From Nitrospirota bacterium (GTDB taxonomy: Bacteria; Nitrospirota; Nitrospiria; Nitrospirales; Nitrospiraceae), in contig JACRLR010000015.1 of assembly GCA_016219645.1 (NCBI GenBank), positions 102,455-166,454 on the forward strand: a stretch of 64,000 nt of DNA. Reading direction: 5' to 3'. The first letter of the stretch is position 1, and every line of letters starts with the position of its first letter. Positions 9,644-18,395 of the stretch are shown piece by piece. The notes under the pieces are model-generated. The model was not told the origin of the DNA. It did not search any database and was given only the letters and a program-made list of their open reading frames with translations. The position numbers were made by a program, and so were the translations under genes.

Positions 9644-10117
9644 ATGGCTGCAGTTCGAATCATCGGTCTCGGTAATGCATTCAAAGGCGACGATGCGGTC
9701 GGCCTTCTTGCTGCTCGCCGGCTTCGCGCGCGAGTGGATGACCGGGTGGAGGTGATCGAAGCGGAAATGGCCGGCGTGGAGATCATGGAGTTGATGAAGG
9801 GAGCGCGCATCGCGATACTGATCGATGCCGCGCGCAGCGGGCAGGCTCCGGGGACGATCCACCGCTTCAATGCCTCGGACAGTCCGGTCAGTTCCCTTGT
9901 GTTTCCCCGTTCCAGTCATGCCATCGGCGCGCTGGACGCGTTGGAGCTTGCACGGACGTTGGGCACTCTTCCGCCGGTCGTCATCGTGTTCGGGATTGAA
10001 GCCGGTGACACAGGAGCCGGGCAGCCTCTGTCGCCACAGGTGGCTCAGGCGTTGGACGAGGTCGTCGAACGAATTCTCCGGGAGAGCGAGGCGCTAACGT
10101 GCACGAATTACATCTGA
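9644..10117 (+). CDS. [NiFe] hydrogenase maturation endopeptidase (HyaD/HycI/FrxA family)
   Basis: A 157-residue protease. GLGNAFKGDDAVG carries the first metal-binding acidic residue of the family (GxGNxxxxDDG pattern), VIEAEMAGVEIMEL the second conserved acidic region, and FPRSSHAIGALDAL holds the conserved His. Nickel-dependent recognition lets it cut the HydA C-terminal peptide after nickel insertion. It lies directly after its likely substrate and overlaps hypA by 19 bp, so it is co-transcribed with both. Confidence 0.88.
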   Translation: MAAVRIIGLGNAFKGDDAVGLLAARRLRARVDDRVEVIEAEMAGVEIMELMKGARIAILIDAARSGQAPGTIHRFNASDSPVSSLVFPRSSHAIGALDALELARTLGTLPPVVIVFGIEAGDTGAGQPLSPQVAQALDEVVERILRESEALTCTNYI

Positions 10118-10449
10118 TGGCGCAGGTTGTCAAAGCCGTCGAGACCGGGCTGGAGAGGGCGCCGGGGGCCAAACCGACGGTGGTAAGACTTAAAGTAAGC
10201 GCGCTGTCGCATCTGCTGGCGGATCCCTCCACTCTTCACGCGGCCTTTGCGCTGGCCGCCTGCGGTACAGTGGCCCAAGGAGCCGCGCTCGAAATTATCA
10301 CGGCATCCGGTGAAGCCTGGTGCCCACATTGCGAGATACGAGCGACGGGTGCGGGACAAGATGTGATCTGTCCAACCTGCGGAGCACTCATGATCGCGGG
10401 AGAAGGGGTGCCGGAAGTGATGGTACAGGAGGTCGTGGTGGAAGAATGA
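10099..10449 (+). CDS. hypA: Hydrogenase nickel incorporation protein HypA
   Basis: A 116-residue metallochaperone that starts MHELHLM; His2 with Glu3 is the nickel-binding N-terminus of HypA. A zinc ribbon is formed by CPHC and CPTC in the C-terminal half. It delivers nickel to the large subunit, normally with the GTPase HypB. The start lies inside the upstream protease gene (19-bp overlap) and the stop overlaps hypF by ATGA. No hypB is present in this operon, which is noted under findings. Confidence 0.9.
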   Translation: MHELHLMAQVVKAVETGLERAPGAKPTVVRLKVSALSHLLADPSTLHAAFALAACGTVAQGAALEIITASGEAWCPHCEIRATGAGQDVICPTCGALMIAGEGVPEVMVQEVVVEE

Positions 10450-12812
10450 GGGACAGCATTGCTCATCGCCTTCGCGTTGAAGTGGACGGGACTGTGCAAG
10501 GCGTCGGGTTCCGCCCGTTTGTGTACCGGCTGGCACGAGAACTGGAGCTGGCCGGATGGATCAGCAACAAGAGCGACGGTCTGTTGATTGAAGTGGAAGG
10601 GGAGGCCGGCGCCGTTGAGACGTTTCTCCATCGGCTGGAGACCGACGCACCGGCCTCCGCACGAGTCGAGACTCTGATGACAGCCGTTATTCCGGCACAA
10701 GGCGGCATATCTTTTTCGATCTGCACCAGCACCGGTTCCGGTCAGCGGACCCTCGTCATTCCACCGGATCTGGCGACGTGCCTCGACTGCCGCCGCGAAC
10801 TTGCGGATCCAACCGACCGCCGGTTTCGCTATCCCTTCCTCACTTGCACGCAATGCGGACCTCGTTTCAGCCTGCTCACAGCGATTCCTTACGACCGGCC
10901 CAATACGACCATGGCGGGATTTGGACTCTGCTCCGCTTGTCGAACCGAGTACGAAGACGAAACGGATCGGCGCTTTCACGCTGAGCCGATCGCATGCCCG
11001 GCCTGCGGACCACACGTGATCTTGTGGGATGAAGAGGGGCGCGATGTCGCCGGCGGCGACGAAGCCTTGCGTCAGGCGGCGGCCTTGATCCGTGAGGGAT
11101 TCATTGTCGCGGTCAAAGGCCTAGGCGGGTTTCAGCTCTGGGTCGATGCGGGCCCGGGGGAAGCCGTACAGCGCCTACGCTCTCGAAAACGGAGGCCGGA
11201 CAAGCCGTTTGCCCTGTTGTTTCCTTCTGTAGAATCGGTCCGAGCCTCCTGTGTGTTGTCGCCGGAAGAGGAAACATTTCTTCGTTCGCCGCAAGCGCCG
11301 ATTGTGTTGGTGAGGAAACGCCAAGAGGCGGATCTGGCCGAAGCAGTCTCCCCGGGGAATCCCTACATCGGCGCGATGTTGCCGGCCACGCCGTTGCATT
11401 ATCTGTTGATGGAGGACCTGCAACGGCCGGTGGTGGCCACGAGCGGTAATCGGTCCGAGGAACCGATTGTGATCGATGAGCGAGAGGCGCTCATTCGGCT
11501 GAAGGGGATCGCGGACGCGTTTCTCGTGCATAACCGGCCGATTGCCAGGCCGGTAGACGACTCGGTGATACGGGTGTTTCCCGGTGGGCCTGAGCCGAAG
11601 TCTAAGCCCAAGATGAATGTGGTGCTGCTGCGGCGGGCGCGAGGCTTCGTGCCTCAAGCGATCCGCTTAGGCGAGAATATGCGTCAGGGAAGAACGAGCG
11701 ATCCGGTCCTTGCCGTGGGCGGGCATCTCAAGAACACTGTAGCCATGCTGTGCGGTGATCGCGTTGTGATGAGCCAACACGTCGGTGATTTGTCTACGGT
11801 GGAAGCCGTCCTGGCCTTTCGACAAGTTGTGGATGATCTCCAGCGGCTGCTCCAGGTCGCACCTCAGACCATTGCCTGCGATCGGCACCCCGATTATCGT
11901 TCGTCGGTCTTCGCGCGCGAGTTGGCGGCTGCTCTGTCCGTGCCGCTCGTTCCCGTGCAGCATCACCATGCGCACGTCGCTTCCTGTATGGCGGAACATG
12001 GGATCGACGGCGAGGTGCTCGGCATCGCGTGGGATGGAGCCGGTTACGGGTTGGATGGCCAGATTTGGGGTGGGGAATTTCTCATTGCGAGCTATGAGGG
12101 GTTCACCCGGTTCGCGCACCTCCGACCGTTCCGGTTGCCGGGCGGAGAAGCCGCGATGCGAGAGCCGATACGCACGGCTGCGGCCCTGCTGTGGGACATC
12201 ATGGGAGAGGAGATGCTGGCGCACCGGCTTCCTCGTTGGAAACCGCCGCACGATCAGCAGGTCCAACTCGCGATGTTGCTCAGAACCGGGGTCGCATCAC
12301 CATGGACGACGAGTATGGGCCGGCTGTTCGACGGAGTGGCGTCGCTCACAGGCCTGTGCCATAGTGCATCATTCGAAGGACAAGCTGCCATGGCAGTCGA
12401 GTTCGCAGCAGAGCGGGCCCGGCAGAGCGGGGGAGACCCAGCAGCAGGATATTCAATGGACTTGCGCCCGGGTCCTTCTACTGCGAAGGGCTGGGTCGTC
12501 GATTGGCGGCCTATGGTGAGCGCCATCGTGGATGATCTTCGTGTGGGAAGCAGTGCCGAGTTAATTGCGGCGCGGTTTCACGCCGGGATAGTCGAGGTGA
12601 TGCTGCGCGTCGCGCGGGAAGCAGGGCTGGAGCGTGTGATTCTGACCGGAGGCTGTTTTCAGAATGCCTACCTGCTGCGATTGGCACAGCACCGGTTGGC
12701 AGAGGCCGGCTTCACGGTCTATAGCCATTGTCTCGCTCCACCGAATGATGGTGGGTTGTCCTTAGGGCAAGCTGTGGTCGCGGCACACCATGCTGATGGC
12801 CCCTCTAGATAA
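10446..12812 (+). CDS. hypF: Carbamoyltransferase HypF
   Basis: A 788-residue protein with the full HypF architecture: acylphosphatase domain at 1-95 (VQGVGFRPFVYRLA); zinc-finger region at ~105-190 with CLDC, CTQC, CSAC and CPAC pairs; YrdC-like domain at ~200-380 (KGLGGFQLWVDA, KRRPDKPFALL, NPYIGAMLPATPLHYLL); and Kae1-like carbamoyltransferase domain with VQHHHAHVASCM and ILTGGCFQNAYLL. It makes the thiocarboxamide on HypE used for the cyanide ligands of the NiFe site. Start 10446 overlaps hypA by four bases; the longer in-frame frame reads through hypA and is rejected. Confidence 0.93.
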   Translation: MRDSIAHRLRVEVDGTVQGVGFRPFVYRLARELELAGWISNKSDGLLIEVEGEAGAVETFLHRLETDAPASARVETLMTAVIPAQGGISFSICTSTGSGQRTLVIPPDLATCLDCRRELADPTDRRFRYPFLTCTQCGPRFSLLTAIPYDRPNTTMAGFGLCSACRTEYEDETDRRFHAEPIACPACGPHVILWDEEGRDVAGGDEALRQAAALIREGFIVAVKGLGGFQLWVDAGPGEAVQRLRSRKRRPDKPFALLFPSVESVRASCVLSPEEETFLRSPQAPIVLVRKRQEADLAEAVSPGNPYIGAMLPATPLHYLLMEDLQRPVVATSGNRSEEPIVIDEREALIRLKGIADAFLVHNRPIARPVDDSVIRVFPGGPEPKSKPKMNVVLLRRARGFVPQAIRLGENMRQGRTSDPVLAVGGHLKNTVAMLCGDRVVMSQHVGDLSTVEAVLAFRQVVDDLQRLLQVAPQTIACDRHPDYRSSVFARELAAALSVPLVPVQHHHAHVASCMAEHGIDGEVLGIAWDGAGYGLDGQIWGGEFLIASYEGFTRFAHLRPFRLPGGEAAMREPIRTAAALLWDIMGEEMLAHRLPRWKPPHDQQVQLAMLLRTGVASPWTTSMGRLFDGVASLTGLCHSASFEGQAAMAVEFAAERARQSGGDPAAGYSMDLRPGPSTAKGWVVDWRPMVSAIVDDLRVGSSAELIAARFHAGIVEVMLRVAREAGLERVILTGGCFQNAYLLRLAQHRLAEAGFTVYSHCLAPPNDGGLSLGQAVVAAHHADGPSR

Positions 12813-12827
12813 AAGGTGGGAGGAACG

Positions 12828-13070
12828 ATGTGTCTCGCGGTTCCAGGACAGGTTCTCAGCATCACTGACGACCAACTCCGCACCGGGACTGTATCGTTCG
12901 GCGGAGTAACCAAGGATATCTCTCTGGCCCTGGTCCCGGATGCAGGAGTGGGCGACTATGTCATCGTCCATGTCGGTTTTGCCATCAGCAAGTTGGACGA
13001 AAAGGCAGCGCTACGCTCGCTCGAATTGATGGCGCAATTAGATCGGCGAGAAGCGCCGGGGCCGTCATGA
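12828..13070 (+). CDS. hypC: Hydrogenase assembly chaperone HypC
   Basis: An 80-residue chaperone beginning [10 protein letters not shown]; the N-terminal Cys2 and the MCLAxPG motif define the HypC/HupF family. It carries the Fe(CN)2CO moiety with HypD and docks on the large subunit. RBS GGGAGG is 8 bases upstream. It follows hypF by 15 bp and overlaps hypD by ATGA. Confidence 0.92.
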   Translation: MCLAVPGQVLSITDDQLRTGTVSFGGVTKDISLALVPDAGVGDYVIVHVGFAISKLDEKAALRSLELMAQLDRREAPGPS

Positions 13071-14179
13071 AATACGTTGACGAATATCGGGACCGTACCC
13101 TTGCGACGAGGTTAGCGGAGCGCATCACGCATACCGTGCACCGGCCTTGGACGATCATGGAAGTCTGCGGTGGGCAGACCCATGCCATTGTGCGGTTCGG
13201 TCTCGATGCCTTGTTACCGACGAGCCTGACGGTCGTGCATGGGCCCGGCTGTCCTGTGTGCGTTACGCCGGTCGGCCTCATCGACCAAGCGCTCCAACTC
13301 GCATCGCTGCCGCATGTCATCTTCTGCTCGTTTGGAGACATGCTGCGTGTGCCCGGGTCGCGAGGGGACTTGTTCGGTGTGAAAGCGGCGGGTGGGGATG
13401 TTCGGATCGTCTATTCGCCGCTCGATGCAATGACCCTGGCCCGCGCCAACCCGGCTCGCGAGGTTGTCTGTTTTGCCGTGGGGTTCGAGACGACCGCGCC
13501 GGCCTGGGCCATGGCTGTGATCCAAGCGAAAGAGTCGGGACTGACGAACTTCAGCCTGCTGGTCGCCCATGTGCTGGTGCCGCCGGCAATGGAGGCGATC
13601 CTGTCGTCGCCTCAGAATCGGGTCCAAGGTTTTCTCGCTGCGGGCCATGTCTGTACGGTGGTCGGCTACGAAGACTACGAAGCGCTCGCAGCACGCTATC
13701 GAGTTCCGATCGTCGTGGCCGGATTCGAGCCGCTCGATATCCTGGAAGGCATCGGGCTCCTCGTCACCCAATTGGAGGAGGGGCGAGCCGAGGTCGAGAA
13801 CCAGTATGTGCGATCCGTCCGCCGGGAAGGGAATCGGCAGGCGCGAGCCGTCGTCGAGGAGGTCTTCGAACCGGCGCCGCGCACCTGGCGCGGCATCGGC
13901 GAGATCGCGCGGAGTGGTCTACAGCTCAGGCCGGCCTATGCAGCCTACGATGCGGCGGTTCGATTTCGTGAGGCGCTTTCCCAAGCCGGTTCAGTAGGGG
14001 TGGAAGATCCGGATTGTCGGAGCGGGCTGGTATTGCAGGGCTTGATCAAACCGCCGGACTGTCCGGCCTTCGCCACGCGTTGCACGCCGGAACAACCCTT
14101 GGGGGCGCCCATGGTATCGAGTGAGGGCGCCTGCGCCGCCTACTACCGCTATCGCAGCCATGTGAAACGTGAAACGTGA
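13067..14179 (+). CDS. hypD: Hydrogenase formation protein HypD
   Basis: A 370-residue iron-sulfur protein. Family motifs are visible in order: [15 protein letters not shown] near residue 32, [10 protein letters not shown] near 66, [11 protein letters not shown] near 145, [12 protein letters not shown] near 170, [12 protein letters not shown], and a C-terminal Cys set ([43 protein letters not shown]) that binds a [4Fe-4S] cluster. With HypC it is the scaffold for Fe(CN)2CO. The last residues, VKRET plus the stop, are encoded by a GTGAAACGTGAAACGTGA word repeat, so the natural C-terminus has been rewritten by repeat DNA. Confidence 0.92.
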   Translation: MKYVDEYRDRTLATRLAERITHTVHRPWTIMEVCGGQTHAIVRFGLDALLPTSLTVVHGPGCPVCVTPVGLIDQALQLASLPHVIFCSFGDMLRVPGSRGDLFGVKAAGGDVRIVYSPLDAMTLARANPAREVVCFAVGFETTAPAWAMAVIQAKESGLTNFSLLVAHVLVPPAMEAILSSPQNRVQGFLAAGHVCTVVGYEDYEALAARYRVPIVVAGFEPLDILEGIGLLVTQLEEGRAEVENQYVRSVRREGNRQARAVVEEVFEPAPRTWRGIGEIARSGLQLRPAYAAYDAAVRFREALSQAGSVGVEDPDCRSGLVLQGLIKPPDCPAFATRCTPEQPLGAPMVSSEGACAAYYRYRSHVKRET

Positions 14180-14325
14180 AGCGTATCTCGCGAGACTGGC
14201 GGGAGTCGCGCGAAAAGCGCGGCGGGTTGAGGAGATTGTCGAGACGAGTCCCGCCTTTCGCGCAGGCCTTGCCTCTCTCGCAAGCACGAGATACGAACGA
14301 CGCTTCACGAGATACGAGAGATTAA
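14160..14325. repeat. Family-A word repeat between hypD and hypE
   Basis: The left arm (14160-14195) reads GTGAAACGTGAAACGTGAAG and continues into CGTATCTCGCGAGA. The right arm (14277-14322) has ACGAACGACGCTTCACGAG and GATACGAGAG in inverted orientation. The same CGTATCTCGCGAG/ACGAACGACGCTTCACGA pair recurs at 31604-31725, and related forms at 36332-36400 and 62108-62192. This copy supplies the HypD stop codon and an artificial open frame ahead of hypE. Confidence 0.8.
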
Positions 14326-14327
14326 TC

Positions 14328-15383
14328 ATGACCGAGAACAAATCCTATGAGCCGGCCTGTCCGTTGCCGGCCTCGGGAAAACAGACCGTGCAGCTCGCCC
14401 ATGGCGGCGGCGGGCGCCTCATGCAGGAGTTGATTCGAGACGTCTTTCTTCGCGCGTTCGACAATCCAATGTTGGCCCACCTGCATGACGGCGCGACGTT
14501 CCCGAACGAGAAAGGCACGCTCGCGTTCACGACCGATTCCTACGTGGTGCACCCCCTATTCTTTCCCGGCGGCGACATCGGAAGCCTGGCGGTGCACGGC
14601 ACGGTCAACGATCTGGCTATGTGCGGGGCGAAGCCCCTATGTCTCAGCGCGGGATTCATTCTGGAAGAAGGATTGAATTTAGAGACGCTCCGTCGAGTCG
14701 TGGAATCGATGGCGAAGGCCGCACAAGCGGCTGGTGTGCCCATCGTGACCGGGGACACCAAGGTGGTGGATCGTGGCAAGGGCGACGGCATCTTCGTCAA
14801 CACGGCGGGGGTCGGGCTGGTGCCGGCGGGCGTCCGTGTGCTGCCTGAGTTGGTCCGGCCGGGGGATGCCATTCTGCTCAGCGGCGATCTTGGCTGTCAC
14901 GGTATCGCGGTCCTCAGTGTGCGCGAAGGCGTCGCCTTTACCGGCAATGTGGAAAGCGACTCAGCGCCCTTGCACCAAGTCGTCGGCGAGCTGGTTGACA
15001 GCGGCATCGAGATCCATTGCCTGCGCGACCTCACGCGCGGTGGGCTCGCCAGCGCGCTCAATGAAATTGCCGTTGCGGCGAAGGTCGGCATGGTCAGCGA
15101 CGAGGCGGTCATTCCGGTCCTCGAAACCGTGCGCGGCGCCTGTGAGCTAATGGGGCTCGATCCTCTGTATGTGGCGAATGAGGGGCGTTTCGTCGCAATG
15201 GTTCCAGAATCGGATGTCGAGAGCGCGCTGACGATCATGCGTCGGCATTCCGTGGCGCACCAGGCGGTCCGGATCGGCAGAGTGACAGCGGAGAATCCAC
15301 CGCTGGTAGCGTTGCAGACCCTGCTGGGCACGCACCGTATTCTCGATCTGTTATCGGGAGAGCAACTGCCTCGGATCTGCTAA
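14328..15383 (+). CDS. hypE: Hydrogenase expression/formation protein HypE
   Basis: A 351-residue member of the AIR synthase-related (PurM-like) family. [49 protein letters not shown] and [10 protein letters not shown] are its nucleotide- and substrate-binding stretches. It ends PRIC, the C-terminal Cys that HypF carbamoylates and HypE dehydrates to the thiocyanate used for the CN ligands. The frame stays open upstream to 14169, but that part is repeat DNA read by chance. Start 14328 ([14 protein letters not shown]) is chosen because the family homology begins there. Last gene of the hydrogenase operon. Confidence 0.92.
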   Translation: MTENKSYEPACPLPASGKQTVQLAHGGGGRLMQELIRDVFLRAFDNPMLAHLHDGATFPNEKGTLAFTTDSYVVHPLFFPGGDIGSLAVHGTVNDLAMCGAKPLCLSAGFILEEGLNLETLRRVVESMAKAAQAAGVPIVTGDTKVVDRGKGDGIFVNTAGVGLVPAGVRVLPELVRPGDAILLSGDLGCHGIAVLSVREGVAFTGNVESDSAPLHQVVGELVDSGIEIHCLRDLTRGGLASALNEIAVAAKVGMVSDEAVIPVLETVRGACELMGLDPLYVANEGRFVAMVPESDVESALTIMRRHSVAHQAVRIGRVTAENPPLVALQTLLGTHRILDLLSGEQLPRIC

Positions 15384-15558
15384 CAGGCCCCAGGTGGGAT
15401 CCCGCGCCGCCCATGCCAAGCGAACAATCGTGGAGACACTGATCAGACATAAGCGATACATCGTAGAGCATGGCGATGGCCTGCCGAACATTCGCAACCG
15501 GCGATGGAGCAGGAAGGGATAAGCGCGAGTATCTGCTCAGCCTTCGGGAGGATTTTCG
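15384..15558. other. Spacer between hypE and the MgtA-type ATPase
   Basis: A 175-bp gap with no gene. It ends in GGAGG at about 15548, the ribosome binding site of the next gene. No T-run terminator was seen after hypE. Confidence 0.5.
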
Positions 15559-18078
15559 ATGTCTCATGCGTGGAGCTTTTGGAGCAGCTCCTCGGCTGAG
15601 GCACTCAAGAGGCTCGATTCAAGCTCCAACGGCCTCTCGGCTGATGAAGCGCTGCGGCGTCACCTGCGCGGTGCACACCTTCTCTTAAAACCGAAGAGCC
15701 GTCTGTCCACCTACGAGCTACTGGCCCGGCAATTCACCAGCCCGATCATCCTCATCCTCCTGGCAGCCGCAGGGCTGGCCTTCTTTTTGGCGGATCGGAC
15801 CGATACGGCGATCATTCTCATCATCGTGCTCGTCAGCGGCCTGCTCGGATTCTGGCAGGAACGGAGCGCGAATCGAGCGGTGACCAACCTGCTGGCGATC
15901 GTGCAGGTCAAAGCGGATGTGTGGCGGGACGGAAGCCAGGCCTCTGTGCCGGTCGATGAGGTCGTGCCGGGCGATGTCGTCCTGCTCAGAGCGGGCGATA
16001 CGGTTCCCGGCGATTGTCTCCTGCTTGAATCCAAAGATCTGTTCGTGGATGAGGCGACGCTCACGGGCGAAACCTATCCGGTAGAAAAAAACTGCGGCAT
16101 CCTGCCGGCCGACATGCCCTTGGGCCGACGGACGAACAGCCTCTTTCTCGGGACCCATGTCGTGAGTGGAACCGGGACGGCGGTCGTGGTGCACATCGGG
16201 TCGGAGGCGGAATTCGGGAAGGTCTCAGGTCGCTTACAACTCAGGCCACCCGAGACGGAGTTCGAACGAGGCATCAGGCAATTCGGATATCTACTGTTGG
16301 AAGTGACCATTGTGCTGGTCGTCTCCATCTTCGCAGTCAATGTGTATCTGGCCAGGCCTGTGCTCGAAGCCTTTCTGTTCTCTCTCGCCCTTGCGGTCGG
16401 CCTCACCCCGCAGCTGCTGCCGGCTATCATCAGTATCAATCTCGCCCATGGGGCCAAGCGCATGGCCCGGCGGAAAGTGATTGTGAAGCGATTGGCCTCG
16501 ATCGAAAACTTCGGGAGCATGACAGTCTTTTGCTCTGACAAGACAGGGACACTGACCGAAGGGCTCGTCCGGCTGAAGTCTGCCTGCAATATCGCAGGCA
16601 GCTCGAGCGAACGGGTGCTCTTCCATGGCTGGCTCAATGCGAGTTTCGAGACCGGATTTCTCAATCCGATCGACGAAGCGATCCGTGCCGCTCGTTCGTT
16701 CGACCTCTCTTCCTATCGGAAGCTGGATGAGGAACCCTACGACTTCGTCCGCAAACGGTTGTCCGTGTTAGTCGCGACGCCGACCAGCCATCTGTTGGTC
16801 ACCAAGGGGGCCCTGGCGAATGTCCTGGCGGTCTGTTCAAGCGCCGAGTCTGCAGATGGGACCCTGGTTGAGTTGGCTGCCGTGCGCGACGCCATCGAAT
16901 TGCAGATGGCTCAGTGGGCCGGCCTGGGATGGCGGGTGCTCGGGCTTGCTTCTCGCGAGATGGGTGCGAAAGTGGGCATCACTAAAGACGATGAGGCTGG
17001 CATGACGTTCCTGGGATTCCTGCTGTTCGAAGATCCCGTAAAGGCCGATGTCGTGGAGACGATTGGCCGCCTCAAGAGGGTAGGCGTCACCTTGAAGATT
17101 GTGACCGGCGACAATCGTCTCGTTGCAGCCCACGTCGGACAGACGATCGGCCTGTCGAATGGGAATCTGTTGACCGGTGGGGATTTGCGGCAGATGAGCG
17201 AAGAAGCGTTGGTGTCACGCGTGAATGATGTCCATGTCTTTGCCGAGGTCGAGCCGAATCAGAAGGAACGGATCATCCTGGCGTTGAAAAAGGCAGGCCA
17301 CGTCGTAGGCTATGGGGGCGACGGCATCAATGACGCTTCGGCATTGCACGCGGCGGACGTCGGCGTGTCCGTCGAGAGCGCGGTAGACGTGGCGAAAGAA
17401 GCGGCGGATATCGTGTTGCTGGAAAAGGATCTTGGCATCCTTGTCGAGGGAGTGCAGGAAGGGCGGCGGACGTTCGCCAACACGTTGAAGTATGTCTTTA
17501 TGGCGACCAGCGCGAACTTCGGCAACATGTTCAGCATGGCAGGGGCGTCGCTCTTTCTGTCTTTTCTGCCACTGCTGCCCAAACAAATATTGTTGACCAA
17601 TCTCCTCACCGACATTCCGGAAATGACCATCGCCGGCGATCGCGTGGATGAGGAGCTGATCGATCGGCCCAGGCGGTGGAACATCGCCTTCATTCGAAAA
17701 TTCATGCTCACGTTCGGGTTGGTGAGTTCCATATTTGACTATATGACGTTTGGTGTACTGCTCTTGGTCTTTCAAGCTGGTGTCGAGGAATTCAGAACCG
17801 GATGGTTTGTGGAGTCGGTGATCTCCGCCTCGATCATTGTCCTGGTCGTTCGAAGTCGTCGGCCGTTTACTCAAAGCCGACCGAGCCGTGGCCTGTTGGT
17901 TGCGACGCTTTCGGTCGTAGGACTGACGCTTCTGTTGCCCTATACGCCACTGCGCGGGCCGCTGGGGTTCGTGCCGTTGCCGCCTCTGTTCCTGGCAGCC
18001 TTGCTGGGTATCGTCGTGGGGTATGTCGTGGCGGCTGAAGTGGCGAAGAAAGTCTTTTATCGGCATGTGGTCTTTTGA
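15559..18078 (+). CDS. mgtA: Magnesium-transporting P-type ATPase (MgtA/P3B type)
   Basis: An 839-residue pump. N-terminal cation ATPase domain, actuator motif LTGETYPVEK, M4 with VGLTPQLLPAIISINLAHGA (the MgtA/MgtB form, with no PEGLP), phosphorylation motif [11 protein letters not shown], hinge GGDGINDASALHAADVG followed by VSVESAVDVAKEAADIVLLE, and a late hydrophobic region. These variants separate it from the Ca2+-type pump at 2348. The family imports Mg2+. A GGAGG site precedes the start. No Mg2+-sensing leader or transcription attenuator was recognised in the 175-bp upstream gap. Confidence 0.88.
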   Translation: MSHAWSFWSSSSAEALKRLDSSSNGLSADEALRRHLRGAHLLLKPKSRLSTYELLARQFTSPIILILLAAAGLAFFLADRTDTAIILIIVLVSGLLGFWQERSANRAVTNLLAIVQVKADVWRDGSQASVPVDEVVPGDVVLLRAGDTVPGDCLLLESKDLFVDEATLTGETYPVEKNCGILPADMPLGRRTNSLFLGTHVVSGTGTAVVVHIGSEAEFGKVSGRLQLRPPETEFERGIRQFGYLLLEVTIVLVVSIFAVNVYLARPVLEAFLFSLALAVGLTPQLLPAIISINLAHGAKRMARRKVIVKRLASIENFGSMTVFCSDKTGTLTEGLVRLKSACNIAGSSSERVLFHGWLNASFETGFLNPIDEAIRAARSFDLSSYRKLDEEPYDFVRKRLSVLVATPTSHLLVTKGALANVLAVCSSAESADGTLVELAAVRDAIELQMAQWAGLGWRVLGLASREMGAKVGITKDDEAGMTFLGFLLFEDPVKADVVETIGRLKRVGVTLKIVTGDNRLVAAHVGQTIGLSNGNLLTGGDLRQMSEEALVSRVNDVHVFAEVEPNQKERIILALKKAGHVVGYGGDGINDASALHAADVGVSVESAVDVAKEAADIVLLEKDLGILVEGVQEGRRTFANTLKYVFMATSANFGNMFSMAGASLFLSFLPLLPKQILLTNLLTDIPEMTIAGDRVDEELIDRPRRWNIAFIRKFMLTFGLVSSIFDYMTFGVLLLVFQAGVEEFRTGWFVESVISASIIVLVVRSRRPFTQSRPSRGLLVATLSVVGLTLLLPYTPLRGPLGFVPLPPLFLAALLGIVVGYVVAAEVAKKVFYRHVVF

Positions 18079-18183
18079 CGTGGAACTGCCACCCACGGTG
18101 GTTCTGTGCCCTCGGAACCTCGGAAGGGATGAAGCCTGATGGTCTTCGGTGCTCGCGCAACGCGCGGCTTCAGAAGGAGTGAC

Positions 18184-18277
18184 GCAAGGGAGTGAGGACC
18201 TTTTTTTGCTCCTGGAACGCGCACGATCGGAATGTGCTCGTTCGACGGCCGCAGTCAAAAGGTCCTCACTCCCTTGC
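18184..18277. repeat. Variable-stem/conserved-core hairpin element, copy 1
   Basis: Perfect 21-bp arms (18184-18204 and 18257-18277; for example GCAAGGGAGTGAGGACC against GGTCCTCACTCCCTTGC). They enclose two related cores 28 nt apart: TGCTCCTGGAACGCGCAC from 18207 and TGCTCGTTCGACGGCCGCAG from 18235. Copies 2 and 3 share core sequence and spacing but have entirely different arm sequences that remain self-complementary. It may act as a bidirectional terminator between the convergent neighbours, or as a structured RNA or mobile hairpin. Confidence 0.8.
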
Positions 18278-18311
18278 TTAGCTGGGTATTGAAAGGGAGT
18301 GGAGAGTACAA

Positions 18312-18358
18312 ATGGACACGAGCAGTAGAAGATCAATCAGCCTCCATCCCTGAAGAGG
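18312..18358. repeat. Direct repeat, left copy, bracketing the restriction island
   Basis: About 47 bp, beginning ATGGACACGAGCAGTAGAAG and continuing ATCAATCAGCCTCCATCCCT. It aligns with 26837-26884 with roughly seven differences, in the same orientation. The two copies enclose the type I R-M locus, OsmC and the ORF6N pseudogene. Confidence 0.7.
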
Positions 18359-18395
18359 AAGTAACGGTTCCTTCGACCGATCTGACCAAATAACG

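Larger units (their letters stand above)
18079..18395. other. Non-coding repeat-bearing interval at the left edge of the restriction island
   Basis: This lies between convergent genes (MgtA from the left, the RNase-H-fold gene from the right). It contains an orphan core TGCTCGCGCAACGCGCGG at 18150-18167, a complete hairpin element at 18184-18277, and the left copy of a ~47-bp direct repeat at 18312-18358. No coding capacity is credible. Confidence 0.7.

Noticed and set aside
17215..18336. Antisense open frame (373 codons) opposite the end of mgtA
   Set aside because: It overlaps conserved P-type ATPase motifs in reverse and has low-complexity His/Arg/Gln composition typical of shadow frames.
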